DNA from: Streptomyces sp. NRRL F-5123 | Lineage (GTDB): Bacteria; Actinomycetota; Actinomycetes; Streptomycetales; Streptomycetaceae | Length of the DNA stretch: 64,000 nucleotides | Direction of reading: 5' to 3' | Assembly: GCF_000721495.1 (NCBI RefSeq) | Contig: NZ_JOHY01000001.1 | Span: forward strand, 310,001-374,000 | Part shown: in pieces, positions 45,861 through 56,523 of the stretch | Layout: each line of letters begins with the position of its first letter | How positions within the stretch are numbered: position 1 is the first letter of the stretch | Notes under the pieces: generated by a model | Told to the model about the DNA's origin: nothing | The model's database searches: none | What the model saw: the letters and a program-made list of their open reading frames with translations, nothing else | Made by a program: the position numbers and the translations under genes

Positions 45861-47662
45861 ACCCGGGCCTGGGCCTGGCCGCCCTCGCCGTCGTGCTGGT
45901 CGCCACCGCCGCCTTCGGCATCTACGGCCTGCGGCTGTCGCGCGCCACCTCGGACTTCTACGTCGCCTCCCGCGAGGTCTCCCCGCTGTGGAACGCCGCG
46001 GCGATCGGCGGCGAGTATCTCTCGGCGGCCTCCTTCCTGGGCGTCGCCGGGCTCGTCATGGCCTACGGCGTGGACATGCTGGCCTACCCGGTCGGCTACA
46101 CCGCCGGGTATCTGGTGCTGCTCCTGCTGGTCGCCGCGCCCCTGCGGCGCTCGGGCGCGTACACCCTGCCGGACTTCGCCGAGGAGCGGCTCGGCTCGGT
46201 CGCGGTGCGCCGGGTCGCCGCGGTGCTGGTCGCGGTCATCGCGTGGCTCTACCTGGTTCCGCAGCTGCAGGGTGCCGGCCTGACGCTGGAGACGGTGACG
46301 GGCGCGCCACGCTGGACCGGAGCGCTCGTCGTCGCCGTGGTGGTGGTCGGGGTCGCGGCGGCGGGCGGCATGCGCTCGGTCACGCTCGTCCAGGGCTTCC
46401 AGTTCTGGCTGAAACTCACCGCCATCGCCGTGCCCGTCGTCTTCCTGGTGCTGGCCTGGCGTTCGGCCGGCGCGCCCGCCCTCACCGGCCCCGACGTCCC
46501 GCGCTTCCACGGCACCACCGTCGTACGCCTCCAGGACGCGGTGCGCTTCGACGTCACCGCCCCGGTGACGGTACGGGTCACCGGCACCCTCGACGGCAGG
46601 ACGTACCCGGCCCCGCCCGCGGACACCGCAGGCCCGCACCCCTCAGGCAGCGGCCCAGCCACCGTACGGCTCGGCAAGGGCGGGCACACCGCGGCCGGCG
46701 GGGCCGCACTGACCTTCCCGGGCGGCGCCGCTGTCCCGCACCGCCACGGGCTCACCCCCGCCACCGGCGCGAGCTGGGCGAACCCGCTGTCCGGCGCGGG
46801 CGGCAGATCCCATCCGCTGTACGCGCTCTACTCGATCCTGCTGGCCACGCTACTCGGCACGATGGGCCTGCCGCACGTCCTGGTCCGCTTCTACACCAAC
46901 CCCGACGGCCGCGCCGCGCGCCGCACCACCGTGCTGGTGCTCGTCCTGCTCAGCGCCTTCTACCTGCTGCCGACGGTCTACGGGGCGCTCGGCCGGGTAC
47001 TGGCGCCGCAACTGCTGCTCACCGGGCAGACCGACACCGCGGTCCTGGTGCTGCCGCAGCTCACGCAGGCGGGGGAGGGCGGCCGCCTGCTGGCCGCGCT
47101 CGCGACCGCGGGTGCCTTCGCCGCCTTCGTGTCCACCGCCTCGGGCCTGACCGTGTCGGTGGCCGGCGTGGTGTCGCAGGACCTGCTGCGCGGCTCCACC
47201 CGCGGTTTCCGCTGGGCGTCGCTGGTCGCGGGGGTGCCGCCGCTGGTGATGGCCACCGCGACCGACGGCCTGCCGGTCGCCGACGCGATCGGGCTGGCCT
47301 TCGCGGTGGCCGCGTCGTCGTTCTGCCCGCTGCTGGTGCTGGGCATCTGGTGGCGCGGGCTGACCGACCGCGGGGCGCTGCTCGGGCTCGTCGCAGGGGG
47401 CGGGCTGGCCGCGGTCGCGGTGGTGCTCACCAGCGTCCGCGGGCCGGGCAGCGGCTGGAGCGCGGCCCTGCTGGAGCAGCCCGCGGCCTGGACTGTGCCG
47501 GTCTCCTTCGCCGTGATGGTCACGGTGTCGCTGCTGACCCGGCACCGCCTCTCGCCGGCCGCGGTGGACCGGGTGATGCTGCGGATGCACCTGCCCGAGG
47601 AGGTCGGTTCGGGCCCTGCGCCGCTGCCCGGCCCCCGCGCGTCCGCTGCCGAGCGCGCCTGA
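45857..47662 (+). CDS. Sodium:solute symporter (acetate/monocarboxylate type)
   Basis: A 601-aa SSS-family symporter with about 13 membrane segments (ActP/MctC-like). The N-terminal SRATSDFYVASREVSPLWNAAAIGGEYLSAASFLGVAGLVMAYGVDMLAYPVGYTAGYLVLLLLVAAPLRRSG region is typical, and a Gly/Pro-rich insert (about 215-310) lies outside the membrane. It takes up acetate, propionate or pyruvate with Na+. The GTG start overlaps the upstream stop (GTGA). Downstream SatP- and AcsA-type genes support acetate as substrate. Confidence 0.9.
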   Translation: MNPGLGLAALAVVLVATAAFGIYGLRLSRATSDFYVASREVSPLWNAAAIGGEYLSAASFLGVAGLVMAYGVDMLAYPVGYTAGYLVLLLLVAAPLRRSGAYTLPDFAEERLGSVAVRRVAAVLVAVIAWLYLVPQLQGAGLTLETVTGAPRWTGALVVAVVVVGVAAAGGMRSVTLVQGFQFWLKLTAIAVPVVFLVLAWRSAGAPALTGPDVPRFHGTTVVRLQDAVRFDVTAPVTVRVTGTLDGRTYPAPPADTAGPHPSGSGPATVRLGKGGHTAAGGAALTFPGGAAVPHRHGLTPATGASWANPLSGAGGRSHPLYALYSILLATLLGTMGLPHVLVRFYTNPDGRAARRTTVLVLVLLSAFYLLPTVYGALGRVLAPQLLLTGQTDTAVLVLPQLTQAGEGGRLLAALATAGAFAAFVSTASGLTVSVAGVVSQDLLRGSTRGFRWASLVAGVPPLVMATATDGLPVADAIGLAFAVAASSFCPLLVLGIWWRGLTDRGALLGLVAGGGLAAVAVVLTSVRGPGSGWSAALLEQPAAWTVPVSFAVMVTVSLLTRHRLSPAAVDRVMLRMHLPEEVGSGPAPLPGPRASAAERA

Positions 47663-47945
47663 CCCGGCTCCCCGCCGTACCGCCGGCCGCCGCCTGAGCG
47701 GGCTCCCCGCCGTACCGCCCGGCGCGGGGGCCGGCCGCCGGGCGCACCGGGCCGACCGTTCACCGACTGCTCGCCGACCGCTGGGCGCACCCGGCGTACC
47801 GCCCGTCGTGCCGAGCGCGCCGCTGGGCGAATGTCACCGACCGTAGCCTCCCCGCCCGTTGTCCGCGGACCTACGGTGTGCCGCGACCCGAAACGGTCAT
47901 TCCCCCTACCGCCCTGCCGTTCCTCGATGAGGAGGGATTCCGCAG

Positions 47946-48565
47946 ATGAGCACTTCTGCGCCCGCGCCCACCATTGCCGACCCCGGCCCCCTCGGCCTGG
48001 CCGGCTTCGCCGCCACCACGTTCGTCCTGAGCTCCTTCAACGCCAACCTGATCGACGCGAGCCTGGAAGCCGTCGTGCTGCCGCTCGCGCTCTTCTACGG
48101 CGGGCTGGTCCAGCTGCTGGCCGGCATGTGGGAGTTCCGCAAGGGCAACACCTTCGGGGCGACCGCCTTCTGCTCCTACGGCGCCTTCTGGCTGTCGTAC
48201 GCCGGGTACGCGAAGTTCGTCGCGGGCGGGCTGCCCGCCGACACCGCGCACCAGGCGACGGGGCTCTTCCTGCTCATCTGGGCGATATTCACCGTCTACA
48301 TGACGGTGGCCGCGCTGCGGACCAACGGCGCCCTGCTCGCCGTCTTCGTGGCGCTGTCCGCCACCTTCGTCGTGCTGACCGTCGCGGAGTTCGGCGAGTC
48401 CTCCGGCGCCACCAAGGTCGGCGGCTGGCTCGGCCTGGTCACCGCGGTTCTCGCCTGGTACGCGTCCTTCGCCGTGGTCACCAACAGCACCTGGAAGCGC
48501 GGGGTGCTGCCGCTGTTCGCGGCGGCCGACACGGCGCAGGGCGGACCGGTCGAGGGCGCTCACTG

Positions 48566-48566
<1 letters not shown>
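47946..48566 (+). CDS. satP: GPR1/FUN34/YaaH (SatP-like) acetate channel
   Basis: A 206-aa six-helix membrane protein. The N-terminal signature is GLAGFAATTFVLSSFNANLIDA, variant of the family's NPAPLGL motif (here DPGPLGL). GLVQLLAGMWEFRKGNTFGATAFCSYGAFWLS is the second conserved block. Members move acetate or succinate across the membrane. GGAGGGA lies 6-7 bp before ATG 47946, and its stop overlaps the acetyl-CoA synthetase start (TGATG), so the two are co-translated. Confidence 0.9.
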
Positions 48567-50527
<1,961 letters not shown>

Positions 50528-50597
50528 CCTTCCCCGCGTCACCCGGGAGCCGTGGCCCCCGGGCGGACCCGTAAGGGGGCCCGCCCGGGGAAGAGGT

Positions 50598-50638
50598 GCG
50601 GGAGTCCGGCCCGTTACGGGGGCGGGCCGGACTCCCGC
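50598..50638. terminator. Bidirectional terminator between acsA and the Cip1-like gene
   Basis: GCGGGAGTCCGGCCCG (50598-50613) pairs perfectly with CGGGCCGGACTCCCGC (50623-50638) over a 9-nt loop. A weaker hairpin lies just before it (about 50554-50590). Both genes converge here. Confidence 0.85.
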
Positions 50639-50656
50639 GCCTTCACGCGCGCCGCG

Positions 50657-51886
50657 TCAGCAGCCGATCGGCGAGGTGCCCACGGCGACGTCGTCGAACC
50701 ACAGCGTGTCGTCACCGGTGCCGTAGCTCTCCCAGCCGAAGCGCAGCGCGGTCGGCCGCGGCGGCGTGGTGCGCGAGAGCCACTGCTGGTCGATGTCCGC
50801 GGTCGGCACACCGTCCACCCGCAGGCCCGCAACGTCCTGGTCGTTCAGCCAGGTCTCCAGGTTCGGCGAGGTGGTGCCGATGGCGAACCGCAGGCACTGC
50901 CAGCTGCCGGTCGGCAGCGGGGTGCTGAGCGCCACTCCCGCCGGGCTCTGCGCGGGCAGCGTCGCGTCGTCCGTCTCGCGGTTCCACTGCAGGGCGCCGT
51001 TCTGGCCGCCGATCCGCAGCGCCTTGCCCGACTGCGAGGAGTCGGGCATCGACACGAAGGCGACGTGCGCGGTCGGCAGCGCGGTGGTGTGCCGCACCCA
51101 CATCCGCACGTACACCGTCGGGCCCACCGAGGACAGGTCCTGGGTGCTGGCGACGAACATGTGGTTGCAGTAGCCGGCGTGTCCGTCCACCCGGATCGAG
51201 CGGCTGCCGCTGTGCGCGACGGAGGTGTCGACGGTCGCGGTGCCGCTGCCCGAGCAGTCCGGCGCCGCGGTCGTCCACTGGCCGGACGGCGCGCTGCCGG
51301 TCTGGTCCTCGAAGCCCGAGCAGATCACCGCGCCCGAGCAGCCGGCCGGCGGAGCGCTGGTCGGCGGCGTGGTCGGCGGGGTCGTCGGGGGCGTCGTGGG
51401 CGGGGTGGTGGGAGGTGTCGTCGGGGGAGTGGTGGGCGGGTTGCTGGTCGGGGGGGTGCCGTTGGCGGTGCACGCGGTGCCGTTGAGGGCGAAGGCCGAG
51501 GGCGTGGGGTCCGCCGAGCTCCAGGTGCCCTGCACGCCGAAGTCGGCGGAACCGCCGGTGGCGAGCGCCGCGTTGTAGCCGGCGTCGGCGGCGGTGACCG
51601 CGGTGCCGGTCTGGGTGACGGTGGCGTTCCAGCCGGACGTGATCTTCTGGTCGCCCTGGTAGTTCCACACCACCCGCCAGCCGTTGACCGCCGGGCCGTT
51701 GTTGGTCACCTTGATCTGGGCGGTGAAGCCGCCCGTCCACTCGTTGACGGTGTAGCCGACCGAGCAGCCGGAGCCGGCGGCGCCGTGGGCGGCGGGCAGC
51801 GCCACCAGGGCGGGCAGCAGCAGCGCGACTGCGGCCACCGGCCACAGCCACGGTCTGACGAGTAACCGACGCGAGGATGCGCGCAC
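50657..51886 (-). CDS. Secreted CBM2 protein with Cip1-like domain
   Basis: A 409-aa secreted protein with signal peptide (RASSRRLLVRPWLWPVAAVALLLPALVALPAAHGA), CBM2 domain (about 35-135), Thr/Pro linker (about 140-175) and a C-terminal beta-jelly-roll domain (ICSGFEDQTG, HSGSRSIRVDGHAGYCNHMFV, WFDDVAVG). This domain resembles Cip1, a cellulose-induced fungal protein with lyase-like fold but no firmly known activity. I chose the GTG at 51886 because AGGAGG lies 6 bp before it; the ATG at 51904 precedes that site. A CebR-type box covers the transcription start, so it should be induced with cellulases. Confidence 0.8.
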   Translation of the reverse strand: MRASSRRLLVRPWLWPVAAVALLLPALVALPAAHGAAGSGCSVGYTVNEWTGGFTAQIKVTNNGPAVNGWRVVWNYQGDQKITSGWNATVTQTGTAVTAADAGYNAALATGGSADFGVQGTWSSADPTPSAFALNGTACTANGTPPTSNPPTTPPTTPPTTPPTTPPTTPPTTPPTSAPPAGCSGAVICSGFEDQTGSAPSGQWTTAAPDCSGSGTATVDTSVAHSGSRSIRVDGHAGYCNHMFVASTQDLSSVGPTVYVRMWVRHTTALPTAHVAFVSMPDSSQSGKALRIGGQNGALQWNRETDDATLPAQSPAGVALSTPLPTGSWQCLRFAIGTTSPNLETWLNDQDVAGLRVDGVPTADIDQQWLSRTTPPRPTALRFGWESYGTGDDTLWFDDVAVGTSPIGC

Positions 51887-51928
51887 GGGGGACCTCCTGG
51901 ACATGTGGGGGGAGTTGCTGCTCGCCAC

Positions 51929-51964
51929 ATGACATCCACATGCCGTATGACATCCACATGCCGT
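51929..51964. repeat. 18-bp tandem duplication in leader of Cip1-like gene
   Basis: Two exact copies of ATGACATCCACATGCCGT lie directly between the CebR box and the start codon of the minus-strand gene. They would be in the message leader, about 45-80 nt upstream of the GTG. Confidence 0.85.
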
Positions 51965-51965
51965 A

Positions 51966-51979
51966 TGGGAGCGCTCCCA
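51966..51979. promoter_or_regulatory. CebR-type operator TGGGAGCGCTCCCA
   Basis: The second perfect copy of the 14-bp box. It overlaps the expected start of transcription of the minus-strand Cip1-like gene, just after its -10 element. Confidence 0.85.
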
Positions 51980-51980
51980 C

Positions 51981-52009
51981 ACTATGGAAGGGGCTCAACA
52001 CCCTGTCAA
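51981..52009 (-). promoter_or_regulatory. Promoter of Cip1-like gene
   Basis: On the minus strand TTGACA (52009-52004), 17-bp spacer and CATAGT (51986-51981) make an almost ideal sigma-70/HrdB-type promoter. The start site would fall in the CebR box. Confidence 0.75.
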
Positions 52010-52013
52010 TGCC

Positions 52014-52056
52014 GCGTGCGCGGATGCCGTCCGTCCGGACGGGCATCCGCGCACGC
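52014..52056. terminator. Terminator of ABC transporter operon
   Basis: GCGTGCGCGGATGCC (52014-52028) pairs perfectly with GGCATCCGCGCACGC (52042-52056), 12 bp past the permease stop at 52069. It insulates the Cip1-like gene's promoter, which begins 5 bp beyond. Confidence 0.8.
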
Positions 52057-52068
52057 GGGCTGCCGCCG

Positions 52069-52989
52069 TCAGCCCTTGCTGGAACCCAGGGAGAGGCCGG
52101 CGATGAACTGCTTCTGGAGGCAGATGTAGACCACCAGGGTCGGCACGGCCGCGATGAGCGCCGCCGCCGCGATCATGTTCTGGTTGCTGACGAACTGCCC
52201 CTGGAGGTTGGCCAGGGCCGAGGTCACCGGCCGCTTGTCGCCCGACGACATCAGGGTGATCGCCCAGAAGAAGTCGTTGTAGATCCAGGTGGTCAGCAGC
52301 GTCGCGAGCGCCGCGAGCGCCGGGCGGCACAGCGGCAGCGTCAGCCGCCAGAAGCGCGTCCACAGGGAGGCGCCGTCCACCAGCGCGGCCTCGTACATCT
52401 CGTCCGGCACCGCGCGCATGTAGTTGCTCAGCACGAAGACGCAGAAGCCCAGCTGGAACGCCACGTTGATGGCGACCAGACCGAAGACCGAGTTGTACAT
52501 CAGCCCGCTGTCGCTCAGGAAGTGCGGCAGCGTGATCTTCAGGTACATCCGGTACAGCGGAGTGATGATGACCTGCTGCGGCAGCAGGTTGCCCGCCGTG
52601 AACAGGATCAGCAGCGCGATGTTGACCTTGACGTTGATCTTGCTCAGCACGAAGGCCACGCCCGACGCCAGCGCCAGCACGATGATCACCGAGGGGACGG
52701 TGATCAGCACCGAGTTCCAGAAGAAGTGCAGCATGTCCGACTGGGTCCACGCGTCACTGAAGTTCTTGAACGTCAGATGGTGCGGCATCGAGACGTAGCC
52801 GTACTTGCGGGTGTCGGAGTACGGCCGGACCGCCACGTACAGCGCGAACGCGATGGGCAGCAGCCACAGCACGCAGGACACGATGAGGAAGACCTGGGAG
52901 GCCGCCTGGCCCCACGGCCGGGTCCTCCGGCGGCCGGGCGCGGACGGGCGTGCCGCCTTGGCCGGCCGGGTGAGGGCTTCGGTCGTCAT
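52069..52989 (-). CDS. CUT1 carbohydrate ABC transporter permease
   Basis: A 306-aa inner-membrane permease with six helices. The EAA motif appears as MYEAALVDGASLWTRFWRLTLPLCRPALA. It is the last of three coupled genes; its ATG overlaps the stop of the first permease, with GGGAGGAAG as ribosome site. The set has no ATPase gene, as usual in Streptomyces, where the shared MsiK ATPase serves several sugar importers. Substrate is unknown; the neighbouring CebR-controlled genes make an oligosaccharide plausible. Confidence 0.9.
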   Translation of the reverse strand: MTTEALTRPAKAARPSAPGRRRTRPWGQAASQVFLIVSCVLWLLPIAFALYVAVRPYSDTRKYGYVSMPHHLTFKNFSDAWTQSDMLHFFWNSVLITVPSVIIVLALASGVAFVLSKINVKVNIALLILFTAGNLLPQQVIITPLYRMYLKITLPHFLSDSGLMYNSVFGLVAINVAFQLGFCVFVLSNYMRAVPDEMYEAALVDGASLWTRFWRLTLPLCRPALAALATLLTTWIYNDFFWAITLMSSGDKRPVTSALANLQGQFVSNQNMIAAAALIAAVPTLVVYICLQKQFIAGLSLGSSKG

Positions 52990-54002
52990 GGTGCTTCCTC
53001 CCGGCGGAACGTCTGGTAAAGGAACACCGAGATCGGCACCAGCGAGATGACCAGCAGCACGACCCCCAGCGCGGAGCCGAAGCCGACCCGCTGGGTCTCG
53101 CCGACGATGTTCGAGGTGACCAGCACCGACAGCAGTTCGAGGCCGTTGATGCCCTTGTTGGTGATGTAGACCAGGTCGAAGGCGCGCAGCGACTCGATCA
53201 CGGTGACCACCATGACGACGATGTTGATCGGCTTCATCACCGGGAAGACGACCCGCCAGAAGGTCTGCCAGGCGTTGGCGCCGTCCATCCGCGCGGCCTC
53301 GCGCAGTGTCGGGTCGACGGCCTTGAGGCCGGCGAGGTAGAGCACCATCACGTAGCCGGCCTGCCGCCAGGTCGCCTCGACCAGCACCGCCCACAGGTTC
53401 AGATGCGAATTGCCGAGCCAGTCGATGGCGTTGTCGTTGCCGTTGCGCCCGATGACGGTGTTGATCAGCCCGAAGTTCTGCGAGTAGATGAACTCCCAGA
53501 TGATGCCGACCAGTGCGAGCGACAGCATCACCGGCAGGAACAGGATGCTCTGGTACATCCGGCTGCCCTTGATACCGCGGTCGATGATCACCGCGAAGAG
53601 CATGCCCAGCGGGGTCGCGATCAGGACGAACACCGCCAGCCAGATGAGGTTGTGGCGGACCGCCGGCCAGAACTCCGGGTAGATCGTGGTGGCCTGGTGG
53701 TAGTTCTGGATGCCGTACCAGCATCCGTTGTTGAGGATCGAGGGGACGTTGGGCTTGCACGTCTGGCTGTGCAGGCTGCCCACGCCGTTCCACTTGGTGA
53801 ACGACAGCAGCACGGTGCCGATCGCCGGGAACCACACGAAGGCCAGGTCCAGCAGCAGCGGGATCCCCAGCAGCAGCGCGACCACCACGCGGTCGCGCCG
53901 GGTGAGCTTGCGGACGCCGCCGCGGCGGCGGCGCGGGGACGGGGCGGCGGTGGCCCCGTCCCGCACCGCTGCCGCGGTGTCCGCAGCGGACGTCTCGGTC
54001 AT
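52986..54002 (-). CDS. CUT1 carbohydrate ABC transporter permease
   Basis: A 338-aa permease of the MalF type, with a Ser/Arg-rich cytoplasmic N-terminus, six helices and the EAA loop LREAARMDGANAWQTFWRVVFPVMKPIN. A periplasm-facing insert (residues about 75-115, SLHSQTCKPNVPSILNNGCWYGIQNYHQA) holds two Cys. Its ATG overlaps the binding-protein stop and its stop overlaps the second permease start. It forms the membrane channel with that permease. Confidence 0.9.
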   Translation of the reverse strand: MTETSAADTAAAVRDGATAAPSPRRRRGGVRKLTRRDRVVVALLLGIPLLLDLAFVWFPAIGTVLLSFTKWNGVGSLHSQTCKPNVPSILNNGCWYGIQNYHQATTIYPEFWPAVRHNLIWLAVFVLIATPLGMLFAVIIDRGIKGSRMYQSILFLPVMLSLALVGIIWEFIYSQNFGLINTVIGRNGNDNAIDWLGNSHLNLWAVLVEATWRQAGYVMVLYLAGLKAVDPTLREAARMDGANAWQTFWRVVFPVMKPINIVVMVVTVIESLRAFDLVYITNKGINGLELLSVLVTSNIVGETQRVGFGSALGVVLLVISLVPISVFLYQTFRREEAP

Positions 54003-55366
54003 GACGTGTAGATCGACTTCGCCTGGGCCTCGGCGCTCTTCTGCAGCTTGGCGATGTTGCCCGTGCTCGGGTCGTCGATGAACTTCTGGATGATGGAGAT
54101 CATCGCGTTCGCCATGGCCGGGTCGGAGTCGCGGTCCATGAACTGGGCGACCGACTTGCACTTGCCGATCACCTCGACCGACTTCTTCTGGATCGCGTTG
54201 TACGTCGGCACCTGGAGGCCGTTGGCCAGGCCGACGTCCCACTGGTCGGTCTTGAGGTACGCGGCCTCGGCCGGGCCGGTGCCGATGTACTCCAGGATCG
54301 CCTTGGCGGCCTCGGGGTTCTTGGCCTTCTTGCTGAGCATGAAGCCGTCGGTGGGGGCGTCCATGTAGTCCTGGCCCCACTTGGGGTTCACCGTCGGGAA
54401 GGTGAAGAAGTCCAGGTCGGCCAGGTCCGCCTTGTCCGTGACGTACTGAGCGGCGACCTGGTTGGTGCCCTGGAAGGCCATGCCGGCCTGCTTGGTCTCC
54501 AGCGTCTTGACCGCGTCCTGCCAGATCCGGCCGTTGGCGCCGGACTGGACGTAGGGCATCAGCTCGGCCCAGTGCTGGAAGACCGTGGTGACGCCCGCGT
54601 CGGTCCACGGGATCTCGTGCTTCATCAGCTTGATGTGGTAATCGTAGCCGTTGATGCGCATGTTGAGGATGTCGAAGGTCCCCAGCGCGGGCCAGCCGTC
54701 CTTGTCGCCGAAGGCGATCGGCACCAGGCCGTCCGTCTTCATCTTCTTGGCGAGCGCGACGTACTCGTCCCACGTGGTCGGGACGCTGTAGCCGCGCTTG
54801 GCGAACTCGCTCTTGTTGTAGAAGACCACCCAGGGGTAGTTGTAGAGCGGCACCAGGTACTTCTTGCCGTCCAGGCCGGTGGACAGCTGCTTGGCGGAGT
54901 CGCCGAAGTTGCCGCCGATCTTCTCCCAGACGTCGTCGATCGGCTGCGCGAGGCCCTGGGCGGCGAAGTACTGCATGCGGTAGCCGGCGAACCAGGTGAA
55001 GAGGTCGTCCGGGGTGCCCTGCAGGTAGCTGGTGATGTTCTGCTGGAAGGTGTTGTGGTCGACCGTGTTGATCTTCACCTTCACCTGGGAGGACGCCGTG
55101 GCCCCGGCCGTGAGGGCGGCGAACGCGGCCTTGGCGGCCGGGTCGGAGTAGTTCGACCCGAAGGTGACGGTGCTGCCCGCGACCGACTTCCCGGAGTCGC
55201 CGCTCTTGCTGCTGTCGTCAGAGGAGTCGGAGCTGCTGCACGCCGTCAGCAGCCCGCCGGACACTGCCGCGAGCCCCGCGGCGCCGGCCGCGCCCCTGAG
55301 CAGGTTCCTCCGCGTCGGGGACGGGCTGCTGCCCGCATCGGTACCCGACGTCTCGACGTCCGACAT
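53999..55366 (-). CDS. CUT1 sugar-binding lipoprotein
   Basis: A 455-aa extracellular sugar-binding protein anchored by lipid. A twin-arginine signal (TRRNLLRGAAGAAGLAAVSGG) and lipobox LTAC precede a Ser/Asp linker. The mature part (YSDPAAKAAFAALTAG and NTFQQNITSYLQGTPDDLFTWFAGYRMQ) fits the SBP_bac_1 family. GGAGG lies 6 bp before ATG 55366. It starts a three-gene operon with two permeases. The substrate is not evident; no CebR box precedes it, unlike the canonical cebEFG operon, so it may serve another oligosaccharide. Confidence 0.9.
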   Translation of the reverse strand: MSDVETSGTDAGSSPSPTRRNLLRGAAGAAGLAAVSGGLLTACSSSDSSDDSSKSGDSGKSVAGSTVTFGSNYSDPAAKAAFAALTAGATASSQVKVKINTVDHNTFQQNITSYLQGTPDDLFTWFAGYRMQYFAAQGLAQPIDDVWEKIGGNFGDSAKQLSTGLDGKKYLVPLYNYPWVVFYNKSEFAKRGYSVPTTWDEYVALAKKMKTDGLVPIAFGDKDGWPALGTFDILNMRINGYDYHIKLMKHEIPWTDAGVTTVFQHWAELMPYVQSGANGRIWQDAVKTLETKQAGMAFQGTNQVAAQYVTDKADLADLDFFTFPTVNPKWGQDYMDAPTDGFMLSKKAKNPEAAKAILEYIGTGPAEAAYLKTDQWDVGLANGLQVPTYNAIQKKSVEVIGKCKSVAQFMDRDSDPAMANAMISIIQKFIDDPSTGNIAKLQKSAEAQAKSIYTS

Positions 55367-55722
55367 GGTGCCTCCATGTGTGTGTGGGCGCTTATAGGGG
55401 ACTTGTGGGAGAGCTGAAGGCGAAATGCTGACGGAGCGGAGGCTCTCGCGGGTCCATGGGCCCGAGCCGTTTCCAACAGAAGTCACCAAGATGAAACGCC
55501 ATCGCAACTGCAGGGTAGTTCTACGCCACATGCAGATGGCCGTCAACGCCTAATTCCTGATGCGTTGCCGGACCGTGATGTCCCCAGGGTGTTGAAACAT
55601 GTTCGCTTCGGTTGGCATTGCCGCCGCCGCACACGACGGCCGCCGTACACCCCCTGCAGGGCCTACGGCGGCCTGCCCGTGCCGTGTCCGGCTCCGGCGG
55701 GCTCCGGGGTGCCGCGGCCGCC
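55367..55722. other. Gene-free region upstream of ABC operon
   Basis: This 356-bp gap holds the promoter region of the binding-protein gene. It includes CGTTTC (55468-55473) and GAAACG (55493-55498) as perfect 6-bp arms 19 bp apart, and a GTAG/CTAC dyad near 55514-55523. I find no CebR box and no gene. Confidence 0.5.
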
Positions 55723-56208
55723 TCAGCCGCGCCGCTGGGGCGCCGCGGCCGGCTGGTCGATGAGCAGGTCGGCGGTGCGGCTGCCGAGGGTGGTGCCGGC
55801 CTGGACGAGGGTCACCGTCAGCCGCAGCCGGTCGGCCGTGCAGCCGGGGAAGACCAGGTAGCCGGTTGCGGAGGTCACCGACGCGTGGGGGGCGACGGTG
55901 ACCGGGCGCGGCAGCGGGTCGACGACGGGGCAGCCCGCCGGTAAGCCGGCCGAACTGCCGGAGAGGAAGCGCCCGTACCAGGTCTCGCCGACCGTCTGCG
56001 GCTCGCCGGTGCAGTTCGTCACCGTGAGGGAGGCGGAGGAGGTGCCGCCGGGCGACACCGACGGCGGGGAGAAGGCGAGGTCGCCGGCCACCACCGCGGG
56101 CGCGCACGCGGCGGGGGGAGCGGTGTCCGCGGCGGCGGGGCCGCCGGCCGCCGGCACGGCCGCGGCGGCGAGGGCGGCGGCAGGAAGTGCGAGGAGACTG
56201 CGCAGCAT
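55723..56208 (-). CDS. Small secreted protein of unknown function
   Basis: A 161-aa exported protein with a signal peptide (MLRSLLALPAAALAAAAVPAAGGPAAA) and a predicted beta-sandwich of about 130 residues. Four Cys (CAPAVV, NCTG, GCPVV, GCTAD) could form two disulfide bonds. The DLAFSPPSVSPGGTSSASLTVTNCTGEPQTV stretch resembles immunoglobulin-like or DUF4232-type folds. CAGGA precedes ATG 56208. It is a single-gene unit, divergent from the KAS III gene. Confidence 0.6.
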   Translation of the reverse strand: MLRSLLALPAAALAAAAVPAAGGPAAADTAPPAACAPAVVAGDLAFSPPSVSPGGTSSASLTVTNCTGEPQTVGETWYGRFLSGSSAGLPAGCPVVDPLPRPVTVAPHASVTSATGYLVFPGCTADRLRLTVTLVQAGTTLGSRTADLLIDQPAAAPQRRG

Positions 56209-56523
56209 GACCGGATCCTGACTCTCGGCGGGCGGGGCCGCCCGGTTGCGGAACTGACCGCTCCACGGTGGGGGGCGCCCGGCGGTGTTGGCAATGGCCG
56301 CGCCGCGGCGCTCGGGCACCGCCGGGCGGGAACCGGCCGTCCGGGCAGGGCGCATGGCGGGGCCGACCGGCGGGCTGTCGGGCAGGTGGCCGACCTTCGT
56401 CCCCGCGATCTACGCGCGCCATAGAATGGGGCGCGGCGGCCGGCGGCGGGCGCTGCGACCGCGGAGACCACACCCCGGTACCGTGATCCGATCCGTACCG
56501 GCCCACCGGCCTGAAAGGCTCAC
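56209..56523. other. Divergent promoter region, KAS III and secreted protein
   Basis: In this 315-bp gap TAGAAT (56422-56427) is a good -10 match about 100 bp before the KAS III start, but no strong -35 is seen. No gene is evident. Confidence 0.5.

Noticed and set aside
52069..55366. Canonical cebEFG cellobiose operon
   Set aside because: The gene order fits, but there is no CebR box upstream and no cebR or bglC beside it, so I keep the substrate open.
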